Assembly: GCA_016946835.1 (NCBI GenBank)
Contig: JACVTC010000004.1
Coordinates: 1,805,001-1,869,000 of the forward strand
Source: Neocallimastix lanati (nom. inval.)
Lineage: Eukaryota > Neocallimastigomycota > Neocallimastigomycetes > Neocallimastigales > Neocallimastigaceae
Direction of reading: 5' to 3'
DNA length: 64,000 nucleotides
Below the pieces are notes generated by a model. It ran no database searches, was not told where the DNA came from, and saw only the letters and a list, made by a program, of their open reading frames with translations. Position 1 is the stretch's first letter, and each line of letters begins with the position of its first letter. Positions 46,843 through 58,145 of this stretch are shown here, piece after piece. The translations under genes and the position numbers were made by a program.

Positions 46843-48147
46843 TGTGTAAAATATTTGTAAAATATTTAATAATTTGAATACGTATTTAAATGTAATGTAA
46901 TATAAATTATTGTGGATAAAAATGTTTTCCAAATTTTTAATATAAATTTAAATGTATTCCGAATTATTAATTTAAATAATTTTCTCAAAAATTTATGACT
47001 AAATTATTTGGAGAATTTACGTAACAATTACTCAGTTGAATCACGAAACTTCATAAATTAAAAAATAATTAGTCATTAATTAGTTAAATTAAAATAATTA
47101 AAGGAATATTGCCTTTTCCGTTTGTTTACAAAAACTTGCCGTTTTGTTTACTTGTCTTTTAAATTATAGAAATTCTAAAAATAAAAATAGCAAGTTGTGG
47201 TTTAGTAAATTGGTTTTCACAACTTGGCAAAATTTAAATTAAATATATGGATAGAATATATTTAATCATATAATTAATGAATTAAACTCTAAATTTTCTT
47301 CATAGAAAATTTTAGAAAAATTAGATAGTTTTAAATAGGATTTATATTAAAATAATTCATAACATTTCATGTAATTTATTATATAATGTAATTGATAATA
47401 TAAAATAATATGTTTATGTAATTTATTAAAATTTATTTTGATTTAAAACTTTATTTTGAAAAAGTATAAAAAGAGTTAATTTTTCAACTATTGAACGATA
47501 GTTGGAAAATCGTATAGAATAGGAAAATCGTATAGAATAGGAAAATTTAAATTTTATTATTAGTTTCGTAACTATTATTAGAATAGTTACTTTCTTATAA
47601 AACAATTATATTATAGTTTGTAAAACCTTAACTGCTAGTGGGAACTCCGGAAAGGACCCTGCGTTACCCAGTTAAGTGGTTGTTGAAAATTAGTTAATAA
47701 ATAAAATAAATAAATAAAAGAAATTAAAAAAGAAAATAATTAATTAAATAATAGAGGTTTAAGATATAGTGTTATTAGTGTAGTAAAGTTAGTTTAGAAT
47801 AGCCACAAACCTAGACTTGATAAGTATTTTATTTTACAACATGGTCCTCCTCTAGGATTCGGATACCAGACGAATCTCAAAACTAGGCTAAACTATACTA
47901 AGAAAATTTTATTTAATTATTTTAATATATAAATTATTTTAATAGTTATTTGGTGTAAAATTTCAATACATGATAAACATAAAAATACATTATTAATAAT
48001 AAGGTTACATGAATTTAAATAATATTTATATTAATAAGTAAAAATAATAAAGATTATTGATATTGATATTAATAGAAATAAATTTGATATTAATAAATAT
48101 AAATTTTTGTATAATTAATATTATAGATTCATTTTCTAAATATAAGT
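46843..48147 (+). mobile_element. Element L: plus-strand LTR, primer site and leader (rest missing)
   Basis: An LTR of about 999 bp from TGTGTAAAATA to TTTTACAACA (46843-47841) with matching inverted ends and a TATAAAAA box at 47465-47472. It is followed at once by TGGTCCTCCTCTAGGATTCGG, whose complement reads like a tRNA 3' half (GAATCC T-arm, then ...GGACCA). The next ~300 nt are AT-rich leader; no gag or pol in this orientation follows, since element E pol is on the other strand. Within the LTR are an 18-bp tandem repeat (about 47506-47548) and a GC-rich hairpin (47626-47676). Confidence 0.65.
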
Positions 48148-51100
48148 TTATTTGTTTGATTTATTAAATTTTTTGAGTATTTCTGGACAGTTGAGGTTTT
48201 CTTCCGGTTCCCAAGATGCTTCAGATAAAGGATATCCTTTCCACTTAATAAGATATTGAATCTTTCCATAATGTTTTCTTTTATCAAGTATTTCTTCTAC
48301 TTCATATTCTTCTTCATCATTAACTATAATTGGAGGTGGAGGTTCCTTTTTTCTTTTAAAATTGTCTTTGTAGTATGGCTCAAGTTCTGATACATGGATA
48401 ATTGGGTGTATTCTTATATTTTTTGGAAAATCAATTTTGTATGTTACTGGAGAGACTTTTTCAATTATTTTATAAGGTCCTAACTTTCTTGGTTTTAATT
48501 TTTTATTTTTATTTCTTAATATGAGTGAACTGTTTATCCAAACTTTGTCGTTTACTTTGAATTCAGGTGCTTTAATTCTGTGTTGGTTGGCGAATTTTTC
48601 TTGTTTATTTCTTGCTTGTTTTAAATTTTCTTTTAATTGTTTGAAAAGTTTCGCTAAGTTTGTTGTAAATTCTTCAGCACGCGGAACATCAATAGAACTT
48701 GGCACAGCTGGTGAGAAGCGAGGGTTGTAACCATAATTTGCGTAGAAAGGTGATTTATTTAATGATTCTTGAATAGAATTGTTGTAGCAGAATTCAGCAA
48801 GGAATAGATAATTATGCCAATTTGAACCTTTAAAATTAGAGTAACATCTGAGAAATTGTTCTACAACGGAGTTCACCCTCTCCGTTAAACCGTTAGTTTG
48901 ATGGTGAAAGGGAGAAGAAAGTTTCATTGAGATATTGAGAGTTTTGCAAATAGAAGTCCAGAATTTAGAAGTGAATTGAGTACCTCTATCGGAAAGAATT
49001 TCATTTGGTAATCCATGAAGTCTGAAAATATGAGTCATGAATGCCTTAGCAGTATCTTCATAAGAAGGAACGTTAGGAAATGGGATGAAGTGACCCATTT
49101 TTGTGAATCTATCGAGAACAACAAAAATACAAGTATATCCATTAGATGAAGGGAGATCAGTGATGAAATCCATGGAAAGCGAAGTCCAAGGTCGGTCAGG
49201 AATTTCTAGTGGGTTCAGAAATCCATAAGGTTTGTGTCTAGAATCCTTTGAACGACAACAGATTTCATAAGATTTAATATAGTCTTTAATATCTTTTTGC
49301 ATAGATGACCACCAAAAGTCACGATTGATTAAGGAGAAAGTTTTCTTGAAACCAAAATGACCAGCAGATGGGGAGTCATGACAGATATTTAATACGGAAG
49401 AACGACAGTTAAGGGGAACATAAATTTTTCCATCAAAGAGTAAGAAGTTGTTGCTTAAAGAAAATTTAATAGATTCTGGGAAGTCTTCTTTAAAGTTGAG
49501 TTTTTTGCAGATTTCATTATAATATTTATCTTTCTTGTATTCATGGAGTATTTGATCATTTAAAGAGGCAATGGAAGTGGTAGCGCAAAAATTTTCAGGT
49601 TTTAAGACGTTGAAAGGAATGTCAGAGGACAGTTCTTCTTCATTTGATGCATAATCAGGTCTTCGAGAAAGTGCATCAGGTTTACCATTAGCAGATCCTG
49701 CACGATAAGTGATTTTGAAGTTAAATTCTGATAAGAAAAGAGCCCAACGAACAAGTCTTTGTGACATTTTCTCGGGTTTCTTTTGGTATAAAAGGTTACG
49801 ATGGTCAGAGAAAATAGTGAATGGGATTGAAGTTCCTTTTAAGAGATGTCTCCATTGTTCTAAAGCTTCAACGATTGCTAAAAGTTCTTTATCATAAATT
49901 GGGTAGTTTTTCTCAGCAGCAGTAAGAGATCTTGAGAAGAATGCAATAGGATGAATTTTATTGTCCTTTTGAGAAGCTTGGGAAAGTATAGCGCCAATAG
50001 CAAAATTACTACTATCTGTTTCGACAAGAAAGGGTAAATCACGATTTGGGTATGCGAGTACAGAATCAGAAGAAAATTTGGATTTTAAATCGTCAAATGC
50101 TTTTTGAGTTTCAGATGTCCAAACGAATTTCTCATTTTTCTTCAAAAGTGAATGAAGTGGATGTGTTAAAGCCGCAAATCCTGGAATAAAACGTCTGTAA
50201 TAGTTGGCAAGTCCTAAGAAGGATTGGAGTTGTTTTATATCAGTGGGAACAGGCCATTCAAGAATAGAGGAAACTTTTTTAGGGTCCATAAGGATACCAT
50301 CAGAGGAAATTCTATGTCCAAGGAAATCCAAATAGGGAATGCAAAATTCACATTTCTCGAGTTTAGCGTACAAACCGGCTTTTCTGAGTTTTGAAAGAAC
50401 TTTAATAAGATGTTCATAGTGTGTTTCTAAGTCAGGAGAGAAAATTATAATATCATCAATGTAACAAAAGACAAATTTTCCGAGAAAGTCTTCGAGAACG
50501 TCATTGATAAAGTGTTGGAATACGGCAGGAGCATTCTTCAGACCGAAAGGCATAACTAAGTATTCAAAATGACCATATTTGCAGTTAAAAGCTGTTTTGT
50601 ACTCATCTCCTTCTTTTATTCTGACAAGATTATAGGCAGATCGAAGATCGAGTTTTGAAAAGACTTTTCCTTTGGCAAGGTGTTCGAGCATGTCATTGAT
50701 TAATGGCAAAGGGTAAGAATCGCGAATTGTAATATCGTTCAAATGTCGGTAGTCAACAACCATCCTTAATTCACCATTCTTTTTAAGTACAAAGAAAACG
50801 GGTGCACCAGCAGGGGATTTTGATTTTCTTATGAATCCTTTTGCTAACATTTCATCTATATATTCTTTAAGTGTAGTAGATTCTTTTTCTGTTAAAGGGT
50901 AAATAGGTCCATAGAAAAGAACAGTATTAGGCATAAGTTTTATTTCACAATCATAAGGTCTATGGGGAGGTAATTCATTCGCATATATTTCGCTAAAGAC
51001 ATCCTTAAATGGAAGTAATTTCTTTGGTAACGATTTATTTATTTTATTACTTTCTTTATCTTCTTCTTCTTTATCATTCTTTTTAATAGTATTTAAAGGA

Positions 51101-51440
51101 ACATAAGTAGTGAAGGCGCTTGGAAGTACAAGACAATTGGAAATACAATAGTTGGATTTGAAAGAGAGTTCTTTTGAGGCAAAGTCTATAGTGGGATTAT
51201 GAGTTTCTAGCCAGTCAATGCCTAAAATAGCACAATACGAAGGAAGGTCAACAACATAGAAACTTGTTTTACATATATGGTTTTTATATTTTAAGGATAT
51301 TGGTGCAGTTTTACCTATGATTGACTGAATACCGCCGATTCCAGATACATTAGGGAGATTACATTCACTAGAGTAAGGAATATTGTTTTCTTTTGCGAAG
51401 TATACATCCATTAAATTAAGTTGAGAGCCGCAGTCCAGAA
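48148..51440 (-). mobile_element. Element E: chromovirus-type Ty3/Gypsy pol, incomplete element
   Basis: A long open pol frame (about 1090 codons) on the minus strand. Order: retropepsin (near its start), reverse transcriptase with [23 protein letters not shown] and CYIDDI, RNase H with [10 protein letters not shown] and FSDHRNL, integrase zinc finger and core with [10 protein letters not shown] and [12 protein letters not shown], the GPYKIIEKV region, and a C-terminal chromodomain (about 1035-1085, [24 protein letters not shown]...SWEPEENL). Chromodomains of this type steer integration toward marked heterochromatin. The 5' part (gag, 5' LTR) is not present; element F lies immediately upstream. 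No 3' LTR was recognised. Little decayed within pol. Confidence 0.9.
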
Positions 51441-51444
51441 GAAT

Positions 51445-52182
51445 TTAAACTATTAAGATTAAATAAAAATTAAAATAAAAATTAAAATAAAAATAAGAAT
51501 TTAATACTTATCTTTAAAATTAGAGCTTATTATAAGAAAATATAATAGATCTTAAATGAATGAGAAATAAAATATGTTTTTATCAAAAGAACTTTATTAA
51601 TCTATTTTATTATTAAATATTTTATTATTTTTTTTGACAAATTTTAAAATAACTATTTTATATTAATTGAAATATTAATGTCTTTTATTGTTATTATATT
51701 TTTCTTAAAATAATAACTCTTGATTTTCTAAAGACGAAAATCAACAGCTATTTATATTTTTACAAAAATAAATGTATTTTTCTAATCTTAACAATGATTC
51801 TTTCCAGAAAAAGATTAGAAGAAAAAACTGGAAAGATTTTTGATCAATAATCTATACTTATTGATCATCGTGTTATTAAATAAAACCAATTATAATTAAT
51901 CGGAAAAACTTTAATAACCGATTTTAATAACTAAAAGAATTAAAAAGAAAAAGGATAAAAAAGAGAAGGATAAAATAATGCAGAAATTTTATTAAATACA
52001 TTTTTTCTATGAAATAATACAGAAGTTATATTAAATACATTTTTTCATATAACAATTAATACATTAATTGGTATAATTGTTTTTAAATGAAATAAATTTT
52101 TTTAAAGAATAATAATTATGAAATAATTATTAATTAATAAGAAATAGAAATAAATTATAAAAATTTATATCAATTTCTTACA
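51445..52182 (-). repeat. Probable element F 3' LTR
   Basis: AT-rich, non-coding, between E and F pol. On the minus strand it starts TGTAAGAAATTG directly after a purine-rich AAGGAGGTGCAA, as expected at a 3' LTR. It has a TATAAATAGC promoter word near 51750. The far end, near E, is not sharply defined and no second copy was found. Confidence 0.6.
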
Positions 52183-52192
52183 TTGCACCTCC

Positions 52193-55100
52193 TTATGATG
52201 CATCCACTAGTTCCGGATTTCTTTTTGTATAAGGCTCCAACTGGGAAACATGAAATACCGGATGTAAATGTAGATTTTCTGGCAAATCTAAACGGTAATT
52301 CATTCTCTCCCTCACTTCCAAAACTCTAAACGGCCCAAGATATTGTGAAGAAAGTTTTTTGGATGGCTCATTTGTAAAATAATATCTTTTTAGCCATACA
52401 AAATCATTTACTTTGAATGAAGGTCCTGTAGCTTTCTTCGAATCTCCAAACTTCTTAAAATTTTCTTTAGCTTTTTGTAAGTGTCTCTTCAATGCTTCGA
52501 AATGTGAGGACCAATCCCTGGTTAAAGCGGAAGCATTATCCTTTAGAAGAACAGGAGGCGACTCTATAGTACAGGAAGGATTAAAGCCATAATTAGCAAA
52601 GAATGGTGATTTACCTATGGACTTATGCAGGGAGTTGTTATAGGCCATTTCACATAAAGGAACATAATAACACCATTCATTTTGGGACGTTGAACAATAA
52701 CATCGGAGATACTGCTCAATTACTGAATTTGCACGCTCAATTTGTCCATTGGATTGTTGATGGTGAGCTGTGGCAAGTCTTGGATTAGCGTTAATAGCAG
52801 AGCACAACGAAGTCCAAAATTCTGATGAAAATTGAGAACCATGGTCCGAAACAATTATTTTAGGGAATCCATGGTAGCGAAAAACATTGAATAGAAGCAT
52901 TTTGGCCGTCAGATCAGCGGAGGGAACATCAGAACAAGGGACAAGGTGAATCATTTTGGTCAGATGGTCAGCTACAACCATTAAACATGTACAATCTTGC
53001 GAACTGGGAAGTGAAGTGATAAAGTCAACGCCAATTATTTCCCAAGGTCTACTGGGAACCGGTAAAGGTTGTATTTTACCATATGGCTTGTGTCTTCGGA
53101 GCTTATTTCTTCCACAAACATCGCATGAGGATATGTAATTCTTGATGTCTTTTTTCATATTTGGCCACCAATAATTTCTTCTTAATTTTTCAAAAGTTTT
53201 ATCTACTCCTTGGTGACCATTAGTTGGACCATCATGATACATATTCAATACCTTGGCCTTGAGTGAAGAAGGGACAATTATTCGGTTCTGAAAATGCAGA
53301 ACCCCTTCGACGATGGTAAAAAGCGAACTTTTTACTTCATTTGACCTTGTTTTAATTTTATTGAGTGTATCCTTACAGTATGTGTCAGACTTCTGAGCTT
53401 CAATTAAGGCTTTTAAGTTGTCAGAAGGTGCACAACAAAATATCTCTTCATCTAACAGAGGATAACCTTCATTGGTCGAATCCTTGTTGACGTAATCAGG
53501 GCGTCTTGATAAAGAGTCAGGTTTACCACTCTTAATACCGGAGCGAAATGAAATCCCATAAGTGAACTTTGAGAGAAAGAGACTCCATCTAATTTGTCTT
53601 TGGTTTAATTTTTGAGGTTGCTTAAAATATAACAGATTTCTGTGATCTGTGACTACTTGTACTGGGAATTTAGCACCTTCTAGGTGATGGCGCCAGGTTT
53701 CAAAAGCTACGATTATTGCAAGTAATTCCTTGTCGTAAATAGTATAATTGATTTCAGAAGAAGACAAGGACCTAGAGTAGAAAGCAACCGGATGGAGTTT
53801 ATTGTCTTTGTTACTAATTTGAGATAAAACACAACCAACAGCGAAATTGCTAGCGTCCGTTTCTACAAAGAATTCTTTCTCTGGATCTGGATAAACTAGG
53901 ATTTCTTCCGTCGTAAAAGCTTCTTTGAGTTTGTTGAAAGCATTGTCTGCCCTAACATCCCAAATGAAGGAAGAGTTCTTCTTCAAAAGCCGACGGAGAG
54001 GTTCAATGATCTCGGCAAAATTATTTATAAACTTCCTATAGAAGTTACAAAGTCCTAGAAACCCTTGGAGTTCTTTAATATTTTTTGGGATAGGCCAGTC
54101 GATAACAGCTTTAACCTTATTCTTGTCCATTGAAAGACCATTTACAGACACCACAAACCCTAAAAAAGTAGTTTCTTTAACATGAAAATCACATTTTTCC
54201 AATTTCACGTAAAGACCATTTTTAATTAGAAGCGACAATATTTTACGAACATGTTGAATATGTTCGTCCAAACTTTTTGAATAAATTATTATATCATCCA
54301 AGTATACTTGAACAAATATGCCAATTGCATCAGATAAAACATCTTGGATGAATCTTTGAAACACCGAGGGGGCATTTCTTAGGCCAAAGGGCATTACCAG
54401 ATATTCAAATTGGCCTAAAGGTGTTCTAAAAGCAGTTAAATATTCATGACCTTCTTTAACGCGGACAAGGTTATACGCAGATCGAAGGTCCAAACGAGTG
54501 AATATTACTGCCCCCTTAAACGATTCAATCAAGTCAACCAATCTTGGGATAGGGTAGCTATTCCTAATTGTAATAGAATTTAATTTCCTATAATCAACGC
54601 AGAGTCGTAAGCTTCCATCTTGTTTTTTTACAAACAGGACAGGGGCACCAGCAGGTGATTTTGACTTCCTTATAAACCCCTTATCTAAATTTTCTTTTAA
54701 ATAGTTTTTAAGAGCTTCCATTTCGACAATCGTAAGAGAGTACACAGGTCCATAATATAATTGACCACCAGGGACTAGGTCAATTGATATATCATATTCA
54801 CGATGTGGAGGCAATTTGTCTGCCTCTTTCTTTTCAAATACAATTTTCAAATCTTGATAGTATATGTTGATAATTTCATCTTTATCAGTTTCATTTACTA
54901 AAGCGGCGCAAATATCTATATCAAAAAGTTCGTCACCAGATATTGAGTATGTTTCTGTTTTATCTTTTGATACATTGTTGTTTTTGTTGTTTGGCAAAAT
55001 TGCAGCAGTAACATCTTTAGAGTGAAAAATGAATTTATTCCCTTTTGCTGAAGGGCAGTGATTTCCGCAGTGGTTCTCTAAAAAGTAAATCTTATTATTT

Positions 55101-56188
55101 TTGAAATCTACGTATGGCATATGAATACTCAACCAATCTCTTCCAAGGATGGCTGATATTCCCTGAAGTTGTAAGGTAGCTACGTAGAATTCATAGCTTT
55201 CCTTGTGGTCCATGAAGGCAAGGCCTAATTTCTTCGTTACTTGTCTTATATTCATACTTTTGTTGTTCGGTAACTGAATGTTCAATGGTGAAGACAAGGT
55301 AGATAATTGAATTCTGTTGGCGTTTACAAAGTCTCTACAGATGTAACTTCTTGCAGAACCAGAATCAATAAGGACGTTTATTTTCATTTTCTTTCCATTA
55401 TTATTTAATATAAATGTAGTGGTCATTGAATTTGAGGTGTTTGGTGTATAGTTAGCCGAAAGGATGCTTTCTTTGTTTTGATTTTTTCTGAATTTCTTGT
55501 GTACTTTGTTGTTCTTGAATTCCTGTTTTGGATGCTCATCTCTTTTTCTTTTTTGCGACTTGTTGGTTGACTTATTTGTTTTGGCTAGGTTGTTAATGAA
55601 ACATTTTTTATCGATGCTGATGATTGAATTTGTTGCTTCAAAAAGGGTCTTTGGTCTTTCGATTTTATCGAACTCCAGACGAACCTCCTCAAGAAGGCCT
55701 CTCCGGATAAGGTCAATAAAAACATCGTCGTTCCAACCAATTCTTGACGCTAATCTTCTGAATTCAATAGTAAAGAAAGCTGCCTTTCCGAGGTGAAGCT
55801 GTTTAAGGTTCAAAAGTTCTTCAATTAAAACAAACCTTTGTTCCTTTGTATCTCCAAAATTTTCTAACAATAACCTCTTAAATTCCTCATAGGTGAGAGA
55901 ATTAAGTGTTCCATCAGCCTTGAGAGATAATCCCTATTTTTTAGCTGGTCCATAAAGTTTGCTGATAACGAAAGCGTTTCTAAAGTTGTCATTTGGGAAC
56001 GAATTGGCATGTTCATCAAAGAACAATTCACACTGTTCCGTTAGTTCGTTTAGATTAAGCTTTGTGTTGTCTTCATTGCGGGCCAACACACCGTTAGGTG
56101 AAAAAAATGTGGGAATAAATTCGGTAATTGCAGAAATTAATTTTGACGCTTCAGCTTCCTTAGTAGCTTCCATACTGATTGAATTCAT
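52193..56188 (-). mobile_element. Element F: Ty3/Gypsy gag-pol, nearly whole with about one break
   Basis: On the minus strand: a gag (retrotransposon-gag helical domain: NFGDTKEQRFVLIEELLNLK, AAFFTIEFRRLASRIG; no zinc knuckle seen), retropepsin with LIDSGSARSYI, reverse transcriptase with SPAGAPVLFV, LRLCVDYRKLN and VYLDDI, RNase H with ETDASNFAVG and VTDHRNL, an integrase zinc finger (GHQGVDKTFEKLRRNYWW...CDVCGRNK) and core with VSDHGSQFSS and HHQQSNGQIERAN, and a C-terminus GPFRVLEVRERMNYRL...HPVFHVSQLEPY without a chromodomain. Gag and Pol appear to share one frame. A 3' LTR is likely at 51445-52182; no matching 5' LTR remains, and LTR G2 lies next to the gag end. The 10.9-kb relic is a distant relative. 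Confidence 0.88.
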
Positions 56189-56295
56189 TAAAATACTAAA
56201 TAGACTTTTTTAATATAGATCTTTAAAATATCTTTAATATATCTTTAAAATATCTTTAAAATATCTTTAATATATCTTTAATATATTAATATAAT
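56189..56295. repeat. Short tandem repeat TATCTTTAAAA / TATCTTTAATA
   Basis: About seven copies of an 11-16-bp TATCTTTAA unit between element F gag and LTR G2. Possibly part of element F's leader. Confidence 0.6.
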
Positions 56296-56855
56296 TGTAA
56301 CAAATCTTAATGTTACTTAAGATTGTTATAAGGTTTTTTACACAAAAGGTTCTCGACACTAAAGTAATTCAAAATATGTTTTATTAAAATAAGTTTTTTT
56401 ATTAGTAAAAATATAAATTATTATTTTATTAATTAATCATTGTAATATTTTAAATTACTTTAAAATTAATTAATAAAAGCACAAGTAAAAATATTTTATT
56501 ATGAAATTTTACACCTATTTATAGTTTTTCAGGAAAATTAATTATTTTAAGTTATCAGTTGTTATTAGTAATTATTAGAAATAAAAGAAAATTAAAGAAA
56601 ATTAAAGAAAACAAGTTTTCTTTCTAGAAAATGAATCTTAGATAAAAAATGATAAAAAATATTAATAAAATAGATTTTTCTAGTTTTATCGGTTCAATTG
56701 TTTAACCGATAAACACTAGTAATTTTTTTAATATTCTAGTTATAATAAATAAAAAGTTATTAAAATTTGGAAAGAGTGGGTGTCGAACCCTAAGGGTTCA
56801 GCCCGATGGTTATGGTAACTTACCATTGAATCATAGTTACTAATTTATTATTTAT
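56296..56855 (-). mobile_element. LTR G copy 2, interrupted by element B
   Basis: Nearly identical to 45252-45814. It stops at the same TTAT (56852-56855) where H2 entered G1, and element B starts there; any remainder would lie beyond B, outside the window. On the minus strand a perfect B-box-like GGTTCGACACC (56779-56789) and a partial A-box-like TGATTCAATGG (56823-56833) lie close to the insertion point. Confidence 0.8.
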
Positions 56856-57640
56856 TAATACAGAATGAACAAATAATACTAATTGTGCTAGAATAATATA
56901 AATTATTCTAACCTTATAGATTATTCTATTCTATATAATTGGAACTTTCCAATATTCTTCAAATATTACTAAATAGAAATCTTAAGTTAATAAATCACTA
57001 ATTAACTTATAATTCCTTTTTGAATTATCGATCCGATTCCATTATAATGTATTAAAAATCTTTAGCCAAGAATATTGTCCTTGCCCACTTAATATATTAA
57101 TATTATATTTCTTTTGTATTATGTTATATTGAAAATAATCAAATCTATTTAATTAGTTATTAAAATTTTCGTTATCAATTTAAATTTATTTTTAATTACT
57201 AAATTTAACTAAACCACAATAAAATATTCTGTATAATCTCTTTATTTTTATTTTATATATATTAGTATTAAACTATTATTAAATAATTAATAATTCAATA
57301 ATATATAACTACTATTTATAACAATAATATTATTAACTAAAATAATAATTCAATTTCAATTTAAATGTTTTATTTATAAAAATAATTAGTAATTAGTTTA
57401 TTAAAAAAATAGTTAGGCTTTACAAATTTTAATTTGATAAAAAATATAAATACATGTAATTTTAGTGAAATAAAATATAATCAATAACTTTCTTTTTTAT
57501 TAAATAAATAATTATATTATTATTTTTCTTTTATAAATTTAAATAAATAAATATTGATTTTAAAACAAAATTATTTTTATTGTAATTTTATTATTTGTGT
57601 TAATTATTATTATATTCCTAAAATTATATGAACCATACCA
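56856..57640 (+). repeat. Element B 5' LTR
   Basis: 785 bp from TAATACAGAATG to GAACCATACCA. The TATAAATA promoter word at 57445-57452 places transcription start about 610-620 bp into the LTR. Confidence 0.93.
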
Positions 57641-57648
57641 TGAAAAAT

Positions 57649-57665
57649 TGGTGGAGATATCGGGG
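57649..57665 (+). promoter_or_regulatory. Element B primer-binding site
   Basis: TGGTGGAGATATCGGGG, 8 nt after the 5' LTR, identical to those of A and C and repeated after the 3' LTR at 63876-63892. Confidence 0.75.
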
Positions 57666-57829
57666 AATATAATAATAAATTAATACATTGGGGATAAAAT
57701 TATAATATTAATAAATAATTTTTCTAATAAAACAAATAATTTTTTTAAAAAACAATTTTTATATTTTTAACTAATTATTATTAATTGTTAAAAATATTAA
57801 TTAATATTAAATTAAACTAATATTCGTGC

Positions 57830-57985
57830 ATAGATTTCCGGGTTAAGTTTATCCTACATAGTAATTGGGCTAGTAGGCTCTGGACTGCTATTTTTTATAT
57901 TGAAAATAGTAACCGTGGCACACGCGTGGCATGACACCTTTCAAGAGGTAAGCTGCACGTCAGACAGTGTGTACTATCAGATTGC
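57830..57985 (+). ncRNA. Conserved structured 5' leader of element B
   Basis: A GC-rich island in AT-only surroundings. Hairpin CTATTTT/AAAATAG (57888-57909) and small stem ACC/GGT (about 57936-57949) are each replaced in element C by different but still complementary bases. The unpaired words between them are unchanged. Presumably a packaging, dimerisation or translation signal. Confidence 0.75.
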
Positions 57986-58145
57986 ACGATTATTATAATT
58001 TAATAAATGATTAATAATAATAAATAATTAATAATTTTATTAGTTAAAAGATTTATTTTTTTTTAATTTTTTTTTATTTTTACTTTTTATAACAATTTAT
58101 ACATTACGAGGTTTAGCATTCTATAGATACAATAAATTTTATTTA

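Noticed and set aside
56770-56845. An intact tRNA gene inside LTR G
   Set aside because: B-box perfect in G2 only; D-stem and anticodon stem do not pair and no acceptor stem exists. Kept only as a tRNA-like motif.
45252-56855. G1 and G2 as the two LTRs of one large element enclosing L, E and F
   Set aside because: Neither G copy has a primer site or purine tract on its inner side, and the 4-bp flanks do not match. Better read as separate LTRs.
56296-56855. G2 as the 5' LTR of element F
   Set aside because: Its sequence does not match the LTR next to F's purine tract (starting TGTAAGAAATTG), and no primer site follows it.
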